Below, in pieces: positions 1 through 9,031 of a DNA stretch of 64,000 nt. This DNA comes from an uncultured Veillonellaceae bacterium (GTDB lineage Bacteria > Bacillota > Negativicutes > Selenomonadales > Selenomonadaceae): the NCBI GenBank assembly GCA_902773295.1, contig CACYDT010000082.1:1-64000 (forward strand). The letters run 5' to 3'. The notes under the pieces are model-generated. The model was not told the origin of the DNA. It saw only the letters and a list, made by a program, of their open reading frames with translations, and did not search any database. Within the stretch, counting starts at the first letter, position 1, and each line of letters opens with the position of its first letter. A program made the position numbers and the translations under genes.

Positions 1-7
1 ATAAGCT
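1..7 (+). CDS. dnaE: DnaE, last bases of the 5' exon (partial, continues left of window)
   Basis: The first seven bases read (c)AT AAG CT, which is H-K-L minus its third base. Joined to C1973-GGA-TAT-GAC they give H-K-L-G-Y-D-S-Y-F, which fits the conserved stretch before the catalytic aspartates in bacterial DnaE. The exon ends in T, as group I introns require for the U.G pair at the 5' splice site. The rest of the 5' exon (roughly the first third of dnaE) lies outside the window, so this assignment rests on the reading frame and on known DnaE sequence; it cannot be checked upstream from here. Confidence 0.6.
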
Positions 8-500
<493 letters not shown>

Positions 501-513
501 TTGCAAGAAAAAT

Positions 514-524
514 AAATTCCCTAG
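514..524 (+). repeat. Left arm of 11-bp inverted repeat bracketing tnpB
   Basis: AAATTCCCTAG here is the perfect reverse complement of CTAGGGAATTT at 1814-1824. The two arms lie outside the tnpB promoter and reading frame. In the intron RNA they would form an 11-bp helix that loops out the whole gene and brings the ribozyme core close to the 3' splice-site region. Confidence 0.7.
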
Positions 525-543
525 AGTTGTTAAGTTTGATATT

Positions 544-572
544 TTGACTTTCGATATATTCCATGATATAAT
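544..572 (+). promoter_or_regulatory. Sigma-A promoter of tnpB, -10 inside a palindrome
   Basis: TTGACT (544-549), 17 bases, TATAAT (567-572). The -10 box lies inside the perfect inverted repeat CCATGATA-TAATT-TATCATGG (561-581). tnpB starts 28 bases past the -10. The element can therefore express TnpB independently of dnaE transcription. Confidence 0.75.
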
Positions 573-581
573 TTATCATGG
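561..581. repeat. 21-bp palindrome over the tnpB -10 box
   Basis: CCATGATA and TATCATGG are perfect 8-bp arms around TAATT. The palindrome sits on the promoter, so it could be an operator. Alternatively, in the intron RNA it could form a hairpin just upstream of the tnpB ribosome-binding site. Confidence 0.6.
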
Positions 582-600
582 GAAGGTGGTGAAAGTCGAA

Positions 601-1770
601 ATGCAGAGAGCAGTAAAGATAAGGCTTCTGCCAACGAAGGAGCAGGAAATTCTTTTCTGGAAAAGTGCCGGTACTGCCCGTTGGGCGTATAACTACTTCC
701 TCACTGCCAACGAACAGGCGTACAAGGAAGGCAGACGCATAACTGATGGCGAAGTCCGCAAATATATCACCAATGTCCTGAAGAAGACAACGCATACATG
801 GCTGAAAGAAGTCGGCAGCAATGTCATGAAGCAGGGCGTGAAGGATGCAAACCTGGCACTCCAGAGATACATCAAAGGCATATCGGGCAAACCAAAGTTC
901 AAGAGCCGCAGGAAAAGCAAAATCAGTTTTTATGTCAACTATGAGAGCCTTGTGCGGAGACCCAACGGCTTTCAAGGAGAGAAGCTTGGCGTTGTGAAGA
1001 CTGCGACTGCCCTGCCGAAACTACCCAAGGGCAGGAAGTATGCAAACCCGCATATCTCATTTGATGGCAAGCATTGGTATTTGTCCGTGAGCTATGAGGT
1101 GGAGCAGAAAAAGGTGGAACTGACAGGCGAGAGCGTAGGTATCGACCTCGGCGTGAAGGAATTGGCGGTAGTTTCCAACCAGGACGCAAGCAGGACAAAG
1201 TTCTACAAGAACATCAACAAATCTGCCAAAGTCAGGAGATTGGAAAAGAAACTGCGGAGAGCACAGAGAAAAGCTTCCCGCAAGCTGGAAGCCAATAGTA
1301 AGAGCCGCGACAAGAACCACCGTCCGATATGGAAAAGACCGCTCCGGGAGTGCAGGAACATCCAAAGGCAGAACAAAGCCATCCGGCTTCTTCACAAAAA
1401 GCTGACCGACATTCGTAACAACCATCTTCATCAAATAACGGCTGAGATCGTGAAAACCAAGCCTTCTCAGATCGTCATGGAAGATTTGAATGTCAAAGGC
1501 ATGATGAAGAATAAGCACCTGTCAAAAGCTATTGCAAAACAGAAATTCTACGAATTTAAGCGACAGATGAAGTATAAGGCTGAAATGTATGGCATAAAGG
1601 TCGTAGAGGCAGATAGATTCTATGCAAGTTCGAAAACTTGCAGTCACTGCGGGCATATCAAGAAAGACCTAAAACTTTCTGATCGCACCTATGTCTGCCC
1701 TGTATGCGGAGCCAAGCTGGACAGAGATTTGAATGCTGCCATTAACTTAGCAAACTACAAAACAGCTTAG
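601..1770 (+). CDS. tnpB: TnpB, RNA-guided nuclease of IS200/IS605 type
   Basis: 389 residues. TnpB proteins are RNA-guided RuvC-type DNA nucleases encoded by IS200/IS605 elements; they cut the empty donor site and so favour element retention. The RuvC triad looks complete: D182 in GIDLGVKE, E294 in MEDLNVKG and D376 in DRDLNAA. The zinc ribbon has C347, C350, C366 and C369. The N-terminal region (RAVKIRLLPTKEQE, then WAYNYFL) is the usual helix-turn-helix-containing segment. I start at the ATG at 601, 10-16 bases behind GGTGG; an upstream in-frame TTG at 544 is the -35 box and is not the start. The gene sits inside the intron loop and in the same orientation as dnaE. No frameshift or missing catalytic residue is visible, so it is probably active. 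Confidence 0.92.
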   Translation: MQRAVKIRLLPTKEQEILFWKSAGTARWAYNYFLTANEQAYKEGRRITDGEVRKYITNVLKKTTHTWLKEVGSNVMKQGVKDANLALQRYIKGISGKPKFKSRRKSKISFYVNYESLVRRPNGFQGEKLGVVKTATALPKLPKGRKYANPHISFDGKHWYLSVSYEVEQKKVELTGESVGIDLGVKELAVVSNQDASRTKFYKNINKSAKVRRLEKKLRRAQRKASRKLEANSKSRDKNHRPIWKRPLRECRNIQRQNKAIRLLHKKLTDIRNNHLHQITAEIVKTKPSQIVMEDLNVKGMMKNKHLSKAIAKQKFYEFKRQMKYKAEMYGIKVVEADRFYASSKTCSHCGHIKKDLKLSDRTYVCPVCGAKLDRDLNAAINLANYKTA

Positions 1771-1972
1771 GAAATTTCACTCGCAAGAAAGCCTAAGTAT
1801 GTACCTATCGCTACTAGGGAATTTAAGCCTGTGGAGCGTTACATCAAACGAGAGTAGCCTGTTGTTTCGGCAACGGCAAAATCGGACGCAATGAATCAGG
1901 AAGATGTTTTGCGAAGAACATCACAGTATAAATATGTGCAATTCTGTATAGATTTGTATATGTTTATCGTAG
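1771..1972 (+). ncRNA. 3' end of IStron: probable omega RNA scaffold and intron 3' end
   Basis: In TnpB elements the guide RNA scaffold ends at the right element boundary and the guide is the flanking DNA. This stretch has the right place and is structured. GCCTGTTG pairs with CAACGGC around TTTCGG with one bulge (about 1858-1878), and GATGTT pairs with AACATC (about 1902-1922). It also holds the right arm of the 11-bp repeat (1814-1824). It ends ...TTATCGTAG at 1972, with the terminal G that group I introns use. A guide read past the end would match dnaE (GGATATGACAGC...). Assignment as omega RNA is by position and known family biology, not by recognised sequence. Confidence 0.6.
1814..1824 (+). 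repeat. Right arm of 11-bp inverted repeat bracketing tnpB
   Basis: CTAGGGAATTT, the perfect reverse complement of 514-524. Confidence 0.7.
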
Positions 1973-4367
1973 CGGATATGACAGCTATTTTCTCATTGTC
2001 TGGGATTTTATCAATTATGCGAGGGAGAATGGCATCGCCGTGGGGCCAGGAAGGGGATCTGCGGCGGGCAGCATCGTTGCCTATGCCTTGGGCATCACGG
2101 ATATCGATCCTTTGAAGTACGCCCTGCTCTTTGAGCGCTTCCTGAACCCGGAACGGGTGAGTATGCCGGATATTGATGTGGATTTTTGTTATATCCGGCG
2201 GGAGGAAGTCATTGATTACGTCAAGAAACGCTATGGATACGATCATGTGGCGCAGATTGTCACCTTTGGAACAATGGCGGCCAAAGGAGCCATCCGGGAT
2301 GTGGGACGCGCTCTCAGCATGAGCTATGCCGATGTGGATCGCGTGGCGAAGTTGGTTCCCAATGACCTCAAGATGACTTTGGATCGGGCGCTCAAGGAAT
2401 CGGCGGACTTCCGGAATGCCTATGCTGCCTCCCCGGAGGTGCAGAGGCTTGTGGACATGGCGAAGCGGGTGGAAGGGCTTCCGCGCCATTCCTCGACACA
2501 TGCGGCCGGTGTGGTGATTGCCAGGAAGCCCCTGACGGAGTATCTTCCCGTGCAGATTTCCGAGGGAACCCTTGTGACGGAATATGACAAGGATCATGTG
2601 GAGGAACTGGGGCTTCTCAAAATGGACTTCCTGGGGCTCAGGACATTGACGGTCATCAGTGATACCTTGGACAATATCAAGAAGAGCAGGGGGGAAACCG
2701 TGGACATCGGGGCGATTCCCCTGGTGGACGAATTGACGGCGAAGATGCTCTGCGAGGGAAAGACCGGAGGGGTGTTCCAGATGGAGTCCGGAGGCATGAC
2801 AGCTCTCGTGAAGGATTTGCAGCCCGAAGGCTTTGCAGATCTCATCCCCACGGTGGCTCTTTACCGGCCGGGGCCTCTGGGCAGCGGCATGGTGGAGGAT
2901 TTCATCGCCGGGCGTCACGGGAAGAAGCTGGTGACTTACATGCATCCGCTCCTGGAACCCATCCTGAAGGAAACCTTTGGCGTGGTGCTTTACCAGGAGC
3001 AGGTCATGCAGATTGTGCAGGTGCTCGCAGGTTTCAGCCTGGGACAGGCGGATCTTCTGCGCCGCGCTATGGGGAAGAAGAAGCACGAGATCTTGATGGC
3101 GCAGAAGGAGAACTTCCTTCAGGGGTGCAGGAAGAACGGCATAGACGGGGCTTTGGCAAATACGATTTTCGATCTCCTGACCCATTTCGCAGACTATGGC
3201 TTCAACAAATCCCACAGCGCAGCATATGCATTGGTCGCATGGCAGACGGCATGGCTCAAGGCGCACTATCCTCAGGAGTTCATGGCGGCAATTCTTTCCA
3301 GCGTCGCGGATTCCCAGAAAGTGGTGGGCTATATCGATCTTTGCCGGCGCATGGGAATCCGGATACTGTCGCCGGATATCAATGCGAGCTCCGCAAACTT
3401 CAGCGTGGACGGGGAGGCCATCCGCTTTGGAATGGCGGGAATCCGGAACATCGGCGAAGCTGCGATGCAGAATGTGTCGGAAATCCGTGAAGCAGGGGGA
3501 GCGTTCAAGTCCTTCCGGGACTTCTGCACCCGGGTGGATTCCCGCGTGGTCAATAAGCGCGCAGTGGAGAGCCTCATCAAATGCGGCGCTTTCGATGCCT
3601 TCGGCGCAAGGAGGAGCCAGCTTCTTGCCGTGATGGATCGCGTGATGGGGGACGCTGCCCGGCAGCAGAGGGATAGAGACAGCGGACAGATGGGACTGTT
3701 CACGGAGGAAATCATGGAGGAAACGGCAGAGATGGAGCTGCCGGATATTCCGGAGGCAGATATGAAGGAAATCCTTGCCTGGGAAAAGGAAATCACCGGC
3801 TTTTACATCACGGGGCATCCCTTGGATCGGTACCGAGACAAGCTCAGGAATTTCAACGGCATTGACAGATTGATCGGCGGCGGTGCAAAGGACAGGCAGC
3901 TGGTCCGCGTGGCCGGCATGGTGGCTATGGCAAAGCGCATCACTACGAAAAAAGGGGAGACCATGTGCTTCATCACGCTGGAAGATTTTTCTGCCAGTGT
4001 TGAGATTACGGTCTTTCCAAGGACGTTCTACCAGCATGTGAACCTTCTGGTGCCGGATATGCCCCTTGTAGTGCAGGGGCGCGTGGATGTCAGGGAGGAA
4101 GGCATCGTCCTGTTGGCGGATTCCATCTGGTCACTGGAAGAGTACCTTCCCGAATACTATCTGACCATTGCGCCGGAGCTTGCCAACAAGGCGGTTTACG
4201 ACAGGCTGAAAGCTGTGTTTTCAGAGCACCATGGCATGCATCCTGTCTATATGCATGCTAATGGGCGATGGCAAAAAGCGCAGGAGCAGTACTGGCTGGA
4301 CGGCTCGCCGGAAGCCTATGCGGAAGTCATGGGAATTCTCGGCGAGGGATCTGTGAGAGTGAGGTGA
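1973..4367 (+). CDS. dnaE: DNA polymerase III alpha subunit DnaE, 3' exon
   Basis: DnaE extends DNA primers. In bacteria that also have PolC it is usually the initiating or error-tolerant polymerase. After the splice junction the protein runs GYDSYFLIVWDF, then the GPGRGSAAGS loop, then the active-site PDIDVDF (about 2166-2186). Next come YRPGPLGSGM, the fingers, the helix-hairpin-helix region and a C-terminal OB fold (VRVAGMVAMAKR onward). The 3' exon codes for about 797 residues. The N-terminal PHP domain and the start of the palm lie in the 5' exon outside the window. A GTG at 2040 could be mistaken for a start but lies inside the conserved core. Without splicing the gene would give a truncated, inactive protein. 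Confidence 0.9.
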
Positions 4368-4377
4368 TTGCTGCAGG

Positions 4378-4406
4378 TTGAAAATCCAGTGGTTGAATGA
4401 TATACT
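4378..4406 (+). promoter_or_regulatory. Sigma-A promoter of the dacF-type gene
   Basis: TTGAAA (4378-4383), exactly 17 bases, TATACT (4401-4406), right after the dnaE stop. It leaves an untranslated leader of about 130 bases before the start at 4544, in which I see no clear structure. Confidence 0.75.
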
Positions 4407-4543
4407 AGATATACTAGAGCACGTTGGAGTTTTTCGCAGGAAGAGCTCTTACGTGCTTTGCATATACCGCGAACGGCATGAATCAAGAGGAATCTTTTTC
4501 CTTCGCGAGTATAAATCTTGACTTCGGGAGTTGGAACGGATTC

Positions 4544-5701
4544 ATGACGATAGCGAGGATATTGTTGGTGTGGGGGCTTTCTTTTCTCTGTCTGGCAATG
4601 CAAGTGTCGGCAGAGCCGCAGGAGGCAGATGAAATGGCGGGGCGGACGGATCCTGTCCTCCCGAATGTGACGGCCAGGTCTGCCGTGGTGATGGAGGCAT
4701 CCACGGGGAGGGTTCTTTACTCCCGGGATATGAAGGCGCGGAGGTTTCCGGCGAGCACGACAAAGGCCATGACTCTCATTGTGGCGCTGGAAAAGGGGAA
4801 TCCGGACGATATCGTTCTTGTGAGCGGCCATGCAGCTGGAACCGATGGCTCCACCCTTTGGCTGGAACAGGGGGACAGGATCCCTCTGGGAGATCTTCTC
4901 TATGGTATCATGATGGTGTCGGGGAATGACGGCACTGTGGCGATTGCAGAGCATATTGCCGGGAGCGTGGAATCCTTTGCCGGGATGATGACGAAGAAGG
5001 CACATGAAATCGGCGCATCGGACACCTTTTTCGTGAATTCCCATGGGCTTCCGGATGAACGCCACTATACCACGGCATATGATATGGCCCTGATTGCCTC
5101 CTATGGATACAGGAACCCGCGCTTCCTCGATATTGTGAGCACCAAGGAGAAGCCTGTTCCTTGGATCCGCGATCCGGAGAAGTTCTGGAGAAACGAGAAC
5201 CAGATGCTTTGGCTCTATGAAGGAGCCAATGGCGTCAAGACTGGCTACACGGAGGCCGCAGGGCGCTGCCTTGTGGCAGGGGCGAAGCGGAACGGTATCC
5301 AACTGGTATCGGTCGTCTTTGACAGCATTTACATGTGGAACGATACCATTGCCATGCTGGACTATGGATTTCAGCATATCAGGAAGGCGGAGTTTGTGAG
5401 AAAGGGCGAGACGGTCGCGGAGCTTCCCGTTCTGTCCGGGCGCAGGAAACGGATGCCCGTCAAGACGGCAGGAGAGCTTGATGTTCCGGTGGGGGACGAT
5501 GGCACGGCCAGCTACGAGAAGGTCTATGACCTTCCCAATCATCTGAAGGCGCCGGTCAGGGCCGGGGACATTGTGGGGACGATCAGGGTACTCTACGAAG
5601 GCAGGGAAATGGGAAGCGTGGAGCTCGTTGCAGCGGAATCCGCAGAGATGAAATCCTTTTTTATGACCGTGTATCAATTGGTGAGGAAATACATTCCTTG
5701 A
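4544..5701 (+). CDS. dacF: D-alanyl-D-alanine carboxypeptidase (DacF/PBP5 type)
   Basis: 385 residues. It removes the terminal D-alanine of peptidoglycan stem peptides outside the cytoplasmic membrane. A signal peptide (ILLVWGLSFLCLAMQVSA) is followed by the serine-peptidase S11 domain: the S71-T-T-K74 nucleophile motif, S126-G-N128, and K232-T-G234. The C-terminal part resembles the beta-rich PBP5 C-terminal domain and ends in a weakly amphipathic segment. I start at the ATG at 4544 because the signal peptide begins there; an upstream TTG at 4424 would add 40 uncharacteristic residues. It is preceded by its own promoter and followed six bases later by rluB. Confidence 0.9.
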   Translation: MTIARILLVWGLSFLCLAMQVSAEPQEADEMAGRTDPVLPNVTARSAVVMEASTGRVLYSRDMKARRFPASTTKAMTLIVALEKGNPDDIVLVSGHAAGTDGSTLWLEQGDRIPLGDLLYGIMMVSGNDGTVAIAEHIAGSVESFAGMMTKKAHEIGASDTFFVNSHGLPDERHYTTAYDMALIASYGYRNPRFLDIVSTKEKPVPWIRDPEKFWRNENQMLWLYEGANGVKTGYTEAAGRCLVAGAKRNGIQLVSVVFDSIYMWNDTIAMLDYGFQHIRKAEFVRKGETVAELPVLSGRRKRMPVKTAGELDVPVGDDGTASYEKVYDLPNHLKAPVRAGDIVGTIRVLYEGREMGSVELVAAESAEMKSFFMTVYQLVRKYIP

Positions 5702-5707
5702 GGGACT

Positions 5708-6430
5708 ATGGAAGAGCGATTGCAGAAAATCATCAGCCAGGCAGGGATTGCGTCCCGTCGGGCTTCAGAAAAACTCATACAGGCGGGCAGGGTGTCCGTA
5801 GACGGCAAGATCGTGACGGAGCTTGGCAGCAAGGCGGATGCCGTCAAGCAGGTCATCCGGGTGGACGGAAAGCCCATTGGGGCATCGGAGCAGAAGGTGT
5901 ATTTTCTGCTCAACAAGCCGAAAGGGTATTTTTCCACGGTGAAAGATGAGCGCGGAAGGCGTACAGTTCTGGATCTGCTGCCCAAGGCGGGGCACCGGGT
6001 CTATCCGGTGGGAAGGCTGGACGGCAACACGGAAGGGCTCTTGCTCATCACGAATGACGGCAAGCTGATGAACGGGCTTCTTCATCCCTGCCGCGAAGTG
6101 GAGAAGACCTATGTGGCGAAGATTGCAGGAATGGTGACGGAGGAGCTGCTTGACCGCCTGCGGCAGGGAATCTGTCTGGAGGATGGCATGACGGCGCCTG
6201 CCAGGGTTCGCCTGTTGGCGCGGGAAGGGAAGCTCTCCCGGGTGGAAATCACGATTCACGAGGGGCGCAACCGCCAGGTTCGCCGCATGTTTGCCGCCAT
6301 TGGATGCGATGTGAAATCCTTGCGGCGCATCGCTTTTGCCGGGCTGAGCCTGGAGGGCGTCGGGCGGGGACAGCACCGCGAGCTGACGGGGGAGGAAGTC
6401 GCAGGGCTCTATCATCTTGCCGGTCTTTGA
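5708..6430 (+). CDS. rluB: 23S rRNA pseudouridine synthase, RluB/RsuA family
   Basis: 240 residues. Isomerises a specific uridine in ribosomal RNA. The N-terminal S4 RNA-binding domain (residues 1-60, LQKIISQAGIASRR) is followed by the catalytic domain with GRLDGNTEGLLL, where D105 is the expected catalytic aspartate, and the closing motif EGRNRQVRRMF. Normal length for the family. It follows dacF with a 6-base gap and precedes a flavoprotein gene, probably in the same transcript. RluB versus RsuA substrate cannot be told from sequence alone; the Firmicute context favours RluB. Confidence 0.9.
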   Translation: MEERLQKIISQAGIASRRASEKLIQAGRVSVDGKIVTELGSKADAVKQVIRVDGKPIGASEQKVYFLLNKPKGYFSTVKDERGRRTVLDLLPKAGHRVYPVGRLDGNTEGLLLITNDGKLMNGLLHPCREVEKTYVAKIAGMVTEELLDRLRQGICLEDGMTAPARVRLLAREGKLSRVEITIHEGRNRQVRRMFAAIGCDVKSLRRIAFAGLSLEGVGRGQHRELTGEEVAGLYHLAGL

Positions 6431-6465
6431 CGTGCCGGTGCACTGATATGGAAATGAGGCATGGG

Positions 6466-7728
6466 ATGAACAAGAAGATTATCGTCATCGGTGGCGGGCC
6501 GGCCGGCATGATGGCCGCTGTCAAGGCAGCGGAGAATGGCGCGGAAGTGACGGTTCTGGAAAAAATGGGTCGTGCGGGGAAGAAAATGCTGATTACAGGC
6601 AAGGGGCGCTGCAATATCACAAATGCGTCGGAGGTGCCTGAGCTGATTTCCCATGTGATGGGAAACGGCGCTTTTCTCAACAGCTCCATGAGAGCTTTCG
6701 ACAATCGGGATGTGATCCGATTTTTCGAGGAGGCGGGAGTTCCGACGAAAGTGGAGCGGGGGAACCGGGTCTTTCCCGCAAGCGACCGGGCGGCAGATGT
6801 TGTGGATGCCATGCTTGCAAAGCTGCATGAGCTCGGCGTCCATGTCGTGACGGAGACGGCAGTGAAAGAGATTCTCGTGGCGGACGGCGCAGCCGTCGGC
6901 GCGCGTGCCGCAACGGGAGAGGAATGGCGCGGCGATGCCGTCATTCTTGCAGTGGGCGGCGCTTCCTATCCGGGGACAGGCTCTGCCGGCGATGGCTATG
7001 CCATGGCAAAACGCCTGGGACACAGCATCGTGAGGATACTTCCTGCCCTTGTTCCCCTGGAAACGGAGGAAGAATGGGTGAGGGAGGCGCAGGGGCTTTC
7101 CCTGCGGAATGTGCGGGCGGCTCTTTTTGCGGATGGAAAGAAGGAAGCGGAGCTTTTTGGCGAAATGATGTTCACGCATTTCGGGGTGACGGGTCCCATT
7201 GTCCTGTCCCTTTCGCGCAGGGCTGCAGAGGTTCTGGAGGACGGTGCTTTTGTGGAACTTGTTCTGAACCTGAAGCCGGCTCTCACGCCGGAAACCCTCG
7301 ATGCGCGGGTGCAGAGGGATTTTCTGAAATATGTCCGGAAACGCCTGAAAAACGGTCTGCAGGATCTTTTGCCCGGGAAAATGATCGCGCCTGTCCTGGA
7401 TGCTGCCTATCTTGATCCTGACAAGCCTGTCCATGAGGTGACGCAAGAGGAACGTGCCCGTTTGGTGGACGCGCTTCGGCATTTGCCGCTGACCGTGACG
7501 AAAACGCGTCCTCTCTCGGAAGCTATCGTGACGGCAGGCGGTGTCTCGGTGAAGGAAATCAATCCCAAAACCATGGAATCGAAGCTTGTGCCGGGGCTGT
7601 ATTTTGCCGGGGAGGTCGTGGATGTGGATGCCTGCACCGGGGGATACAATCTCCAGGCGGCGTTTTCCATGGGAGCGGCTGCAGGCTGCTGGAGTGTCTG
7701 GAACGAAAAAACAGGTGGTGTTGGATAG
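6466..7728 (+). CDS. HI0933/YhiN-family FAD-dependent oxidoreductase
   Basis: 420 residues. A flavoprotein of the BaiN/HI0933 family whose physiological substrate is unclear. It opens with the dinucleotide-binding motif GGGPAGMMAA, followed by GRAGKKMLITGKGRCNIT, a family signature. The C-terminal second nucleotide-binding part has YFAGEVVDVDACTGGYNLQ, also typical. I start at the ATG at 6466, seven bases behind GAGG; in-frame ATGs at 6448 and 6454 are less well placed. The stop is one base before aroA, so the two are translationally close. Confidence 0.87.
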   Translation: MNKKIIVIGGGPAGMMAAVKAAENGAEVTVLEKMGRAGKKMLITGKGRCNITNASEVPELISHVMGNGAFLNSSMRAFDNRDVIRFFEEAGVPTKVERGNRVFPASDRAADVVDAMLAKLHELGVHVVTETAVKEILVADGAAVGARAATGEEWRGDAVILAVGGASYPGTGSAGDGYAMAKRLGHSIVRILPALVPLETEEEWVREAQGLSLRNVRAALFADGKKEAELFGEMMFTHFGVTGPIVLSLSRRAAEVLEDGAFVELVLNLKPALTPETLDARVQRDFLKYVRKRLKNGLQDLLPGKMIAPVLDAAYLDPDKPVHEVTQEERARLVDALRHLPLTVTKTRPLSEAIVTAGGVSVKEINPKTMESKLVPGLYFAGEVVDVDACTGGYNLQAAFSMGAAAGCWSVWNEKTGGVG

Positions 7729-7729
7729 A

Positions 7730-9031
7730 ATGACAGAGAAACGAGAAATCAACCGGCTTTTGCACGGGCTTCGCGGAGAGATTCCCATTCCCGGCGACAA
7801 GTCCATATCCCATCGGAGCGTTATGTTTTCCGCTTTGGGGGATACGCCGGTCCATATCACGAATTTTTTGCATGCGCAGGACTGCCTCTCTACAGTGAAG
7901 TGCATGGAAGCCTTGGGCGCAACGGTGGAATTCCTGGGAGATGCAGAGCTTGTTGTGACAGGCCACGGGCTTCACGGATTGAAGGAACCTGCCACGATTC
8001 TCGATGCGGGAAATTCCGGCACGACATTGCGGCTGATGATGGGGATTCTGGCGCCGCAGCCCTTTCTCGCGACATTCACGGGGGATGCATCCCTTCACAA
8101 GCGCCCCATGGCGCGTGTGATCCGGCCGCTTTCCATGATGGGGGCGAAAATCGCGGGAAGGGATGGCAACCGCCTGCTTCCCATTACCGTGCTTCCCCCG
8201 GAGGGACAGCTTTCGGGCATGGTATATGATATGCCGGTCGCCAGCGCGCAAGTAAAATCTGCGGTTCTTTTGGCAGGCATGTATGCGAAAGGGGATACGA
8301 CGGTGGTGGAGCCCTTCACATCCCGTGACCATACGGAGCGCATGCTGGAAGCCTTCGGTGTCGTGACGGAGAAGCAGGGAACGGCGGTAACCATACATCC
8401 CGTCCGGGCATTTGCCGCTCCTCCGGAAATCGAAGTGCCGGGGGATATCAGCTCGGCAGCCTATTGGATGGTGGCAGCTTCCATTCTTCCCGGCAGCGAT
8501 GTTCTCCTGAAACATGTCGGTGTCAACCCGACGCGCACGGGAATTCTTGATGTACTCAGGGATATGGGCGCCAATATTGAGGTTCTGAACCGGCGGATAA
8601 GCGGCGGCGAGCCTGCCGCGGATATCCATGTGTGCTCTGCGAAGCTGCATGGAACCGATTTTGGCGCGGAAATCATGCCGAGGCTCATCGACGAGATTCC
8701 CATTCTTGCCGTGGCAGCTGCCTTTGCGGAAGGAACCACCGTGATCCGCGGGGCAGGGGAGCTCCGCGTGAAAGAGACGGACCGCCTGCAGGCTGTGACC
8801 GATGAATTCAACAAGCTTTCCCCGGGCTTAGTAGAGGCATCGGAGGATGGCATGGTGATTCATGGGGGGCGGCCGGTACGGAAGGCGGAAGCCGCGTCTT
8901 ATGACGATCATCGCATGGCCATGTCCCTGGCGATTTTTGGCGCGGCAGGGGAAGGCGTTGTTTTAGAGCGTCCGGATTGTGTCAGGATTTCTTATCCGGA
9001 GTTTTATGATATTCTTGGGAGGAATGCGTGA
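7730..9031 (+). CDS. aroA: 3-phosphoshikimate 1-carboxyvinyltransferase (EPSP synthase)
   Basis: 433 residues. It transfers the enolpyruvyl group of PEP to shikimate 3-phosphate, the penultimate step to chorismate. Visible motifs are PGDKSISHRS near the start, DAGNSGTTLRL, KRPM, and DDHRMAMSLA near the C terminus. The start at 7730 overlaps the end of the upstream flavoprotein by context and matches the usual N terminus. It is followed immediately by cmk, the common aroA-cmk pair of Firmicutes. Confidence 0.95.
   Translation: MTEKREINRLLHGLRGEIPIPGDKSISHRSVMFSALGDTPVHITNFLHAQDCLSTVKCMEALGATVEFLGDAELVVTGHGLHGLKEPATILDAGNSGTTLRLMMGILAPQPFLATFTGDASLHKRPMARVIRPLSMMGAKIAGRDGNRLLPITVLPPEGQLSGMVYDMPVASAQVKSAVLLAGMYAKGDTTVVEPFTSRDHTERMLEAFGVVTEKQGTAVTIHPVRAFAAPPEIEVPGDISSAAYWMVAASILPGSDVLLKHVGVNPTRTGILDVLRDMGANIEVLNRRISGGEPAADIHVCSAKLHGTDFGAEIMPRLIDEIPILAVAAAFAEGTTVIRGAGELRVKETDRLQAVTDEFNKLSPGLVEASEDGMVIHGGRPVRKAEAASYDDHRMAMSLAIFGAAGEGVVLERPDCVRISYPEFYDILGRNA

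Noticed and set aside
1974-1976. Alternative 3' splice sites at G1974 or G1975
   Set aside because: Either would shift the dnaE frame and give a stop or non-DnaE sequence after the junction.
1896-4037. 713-residue - strand frame opposite dnaE
   Set aside because: Antisense shadow of dnaE in a high-GC-third-position gene; His/Pro/Arg-rich composition with no domain.
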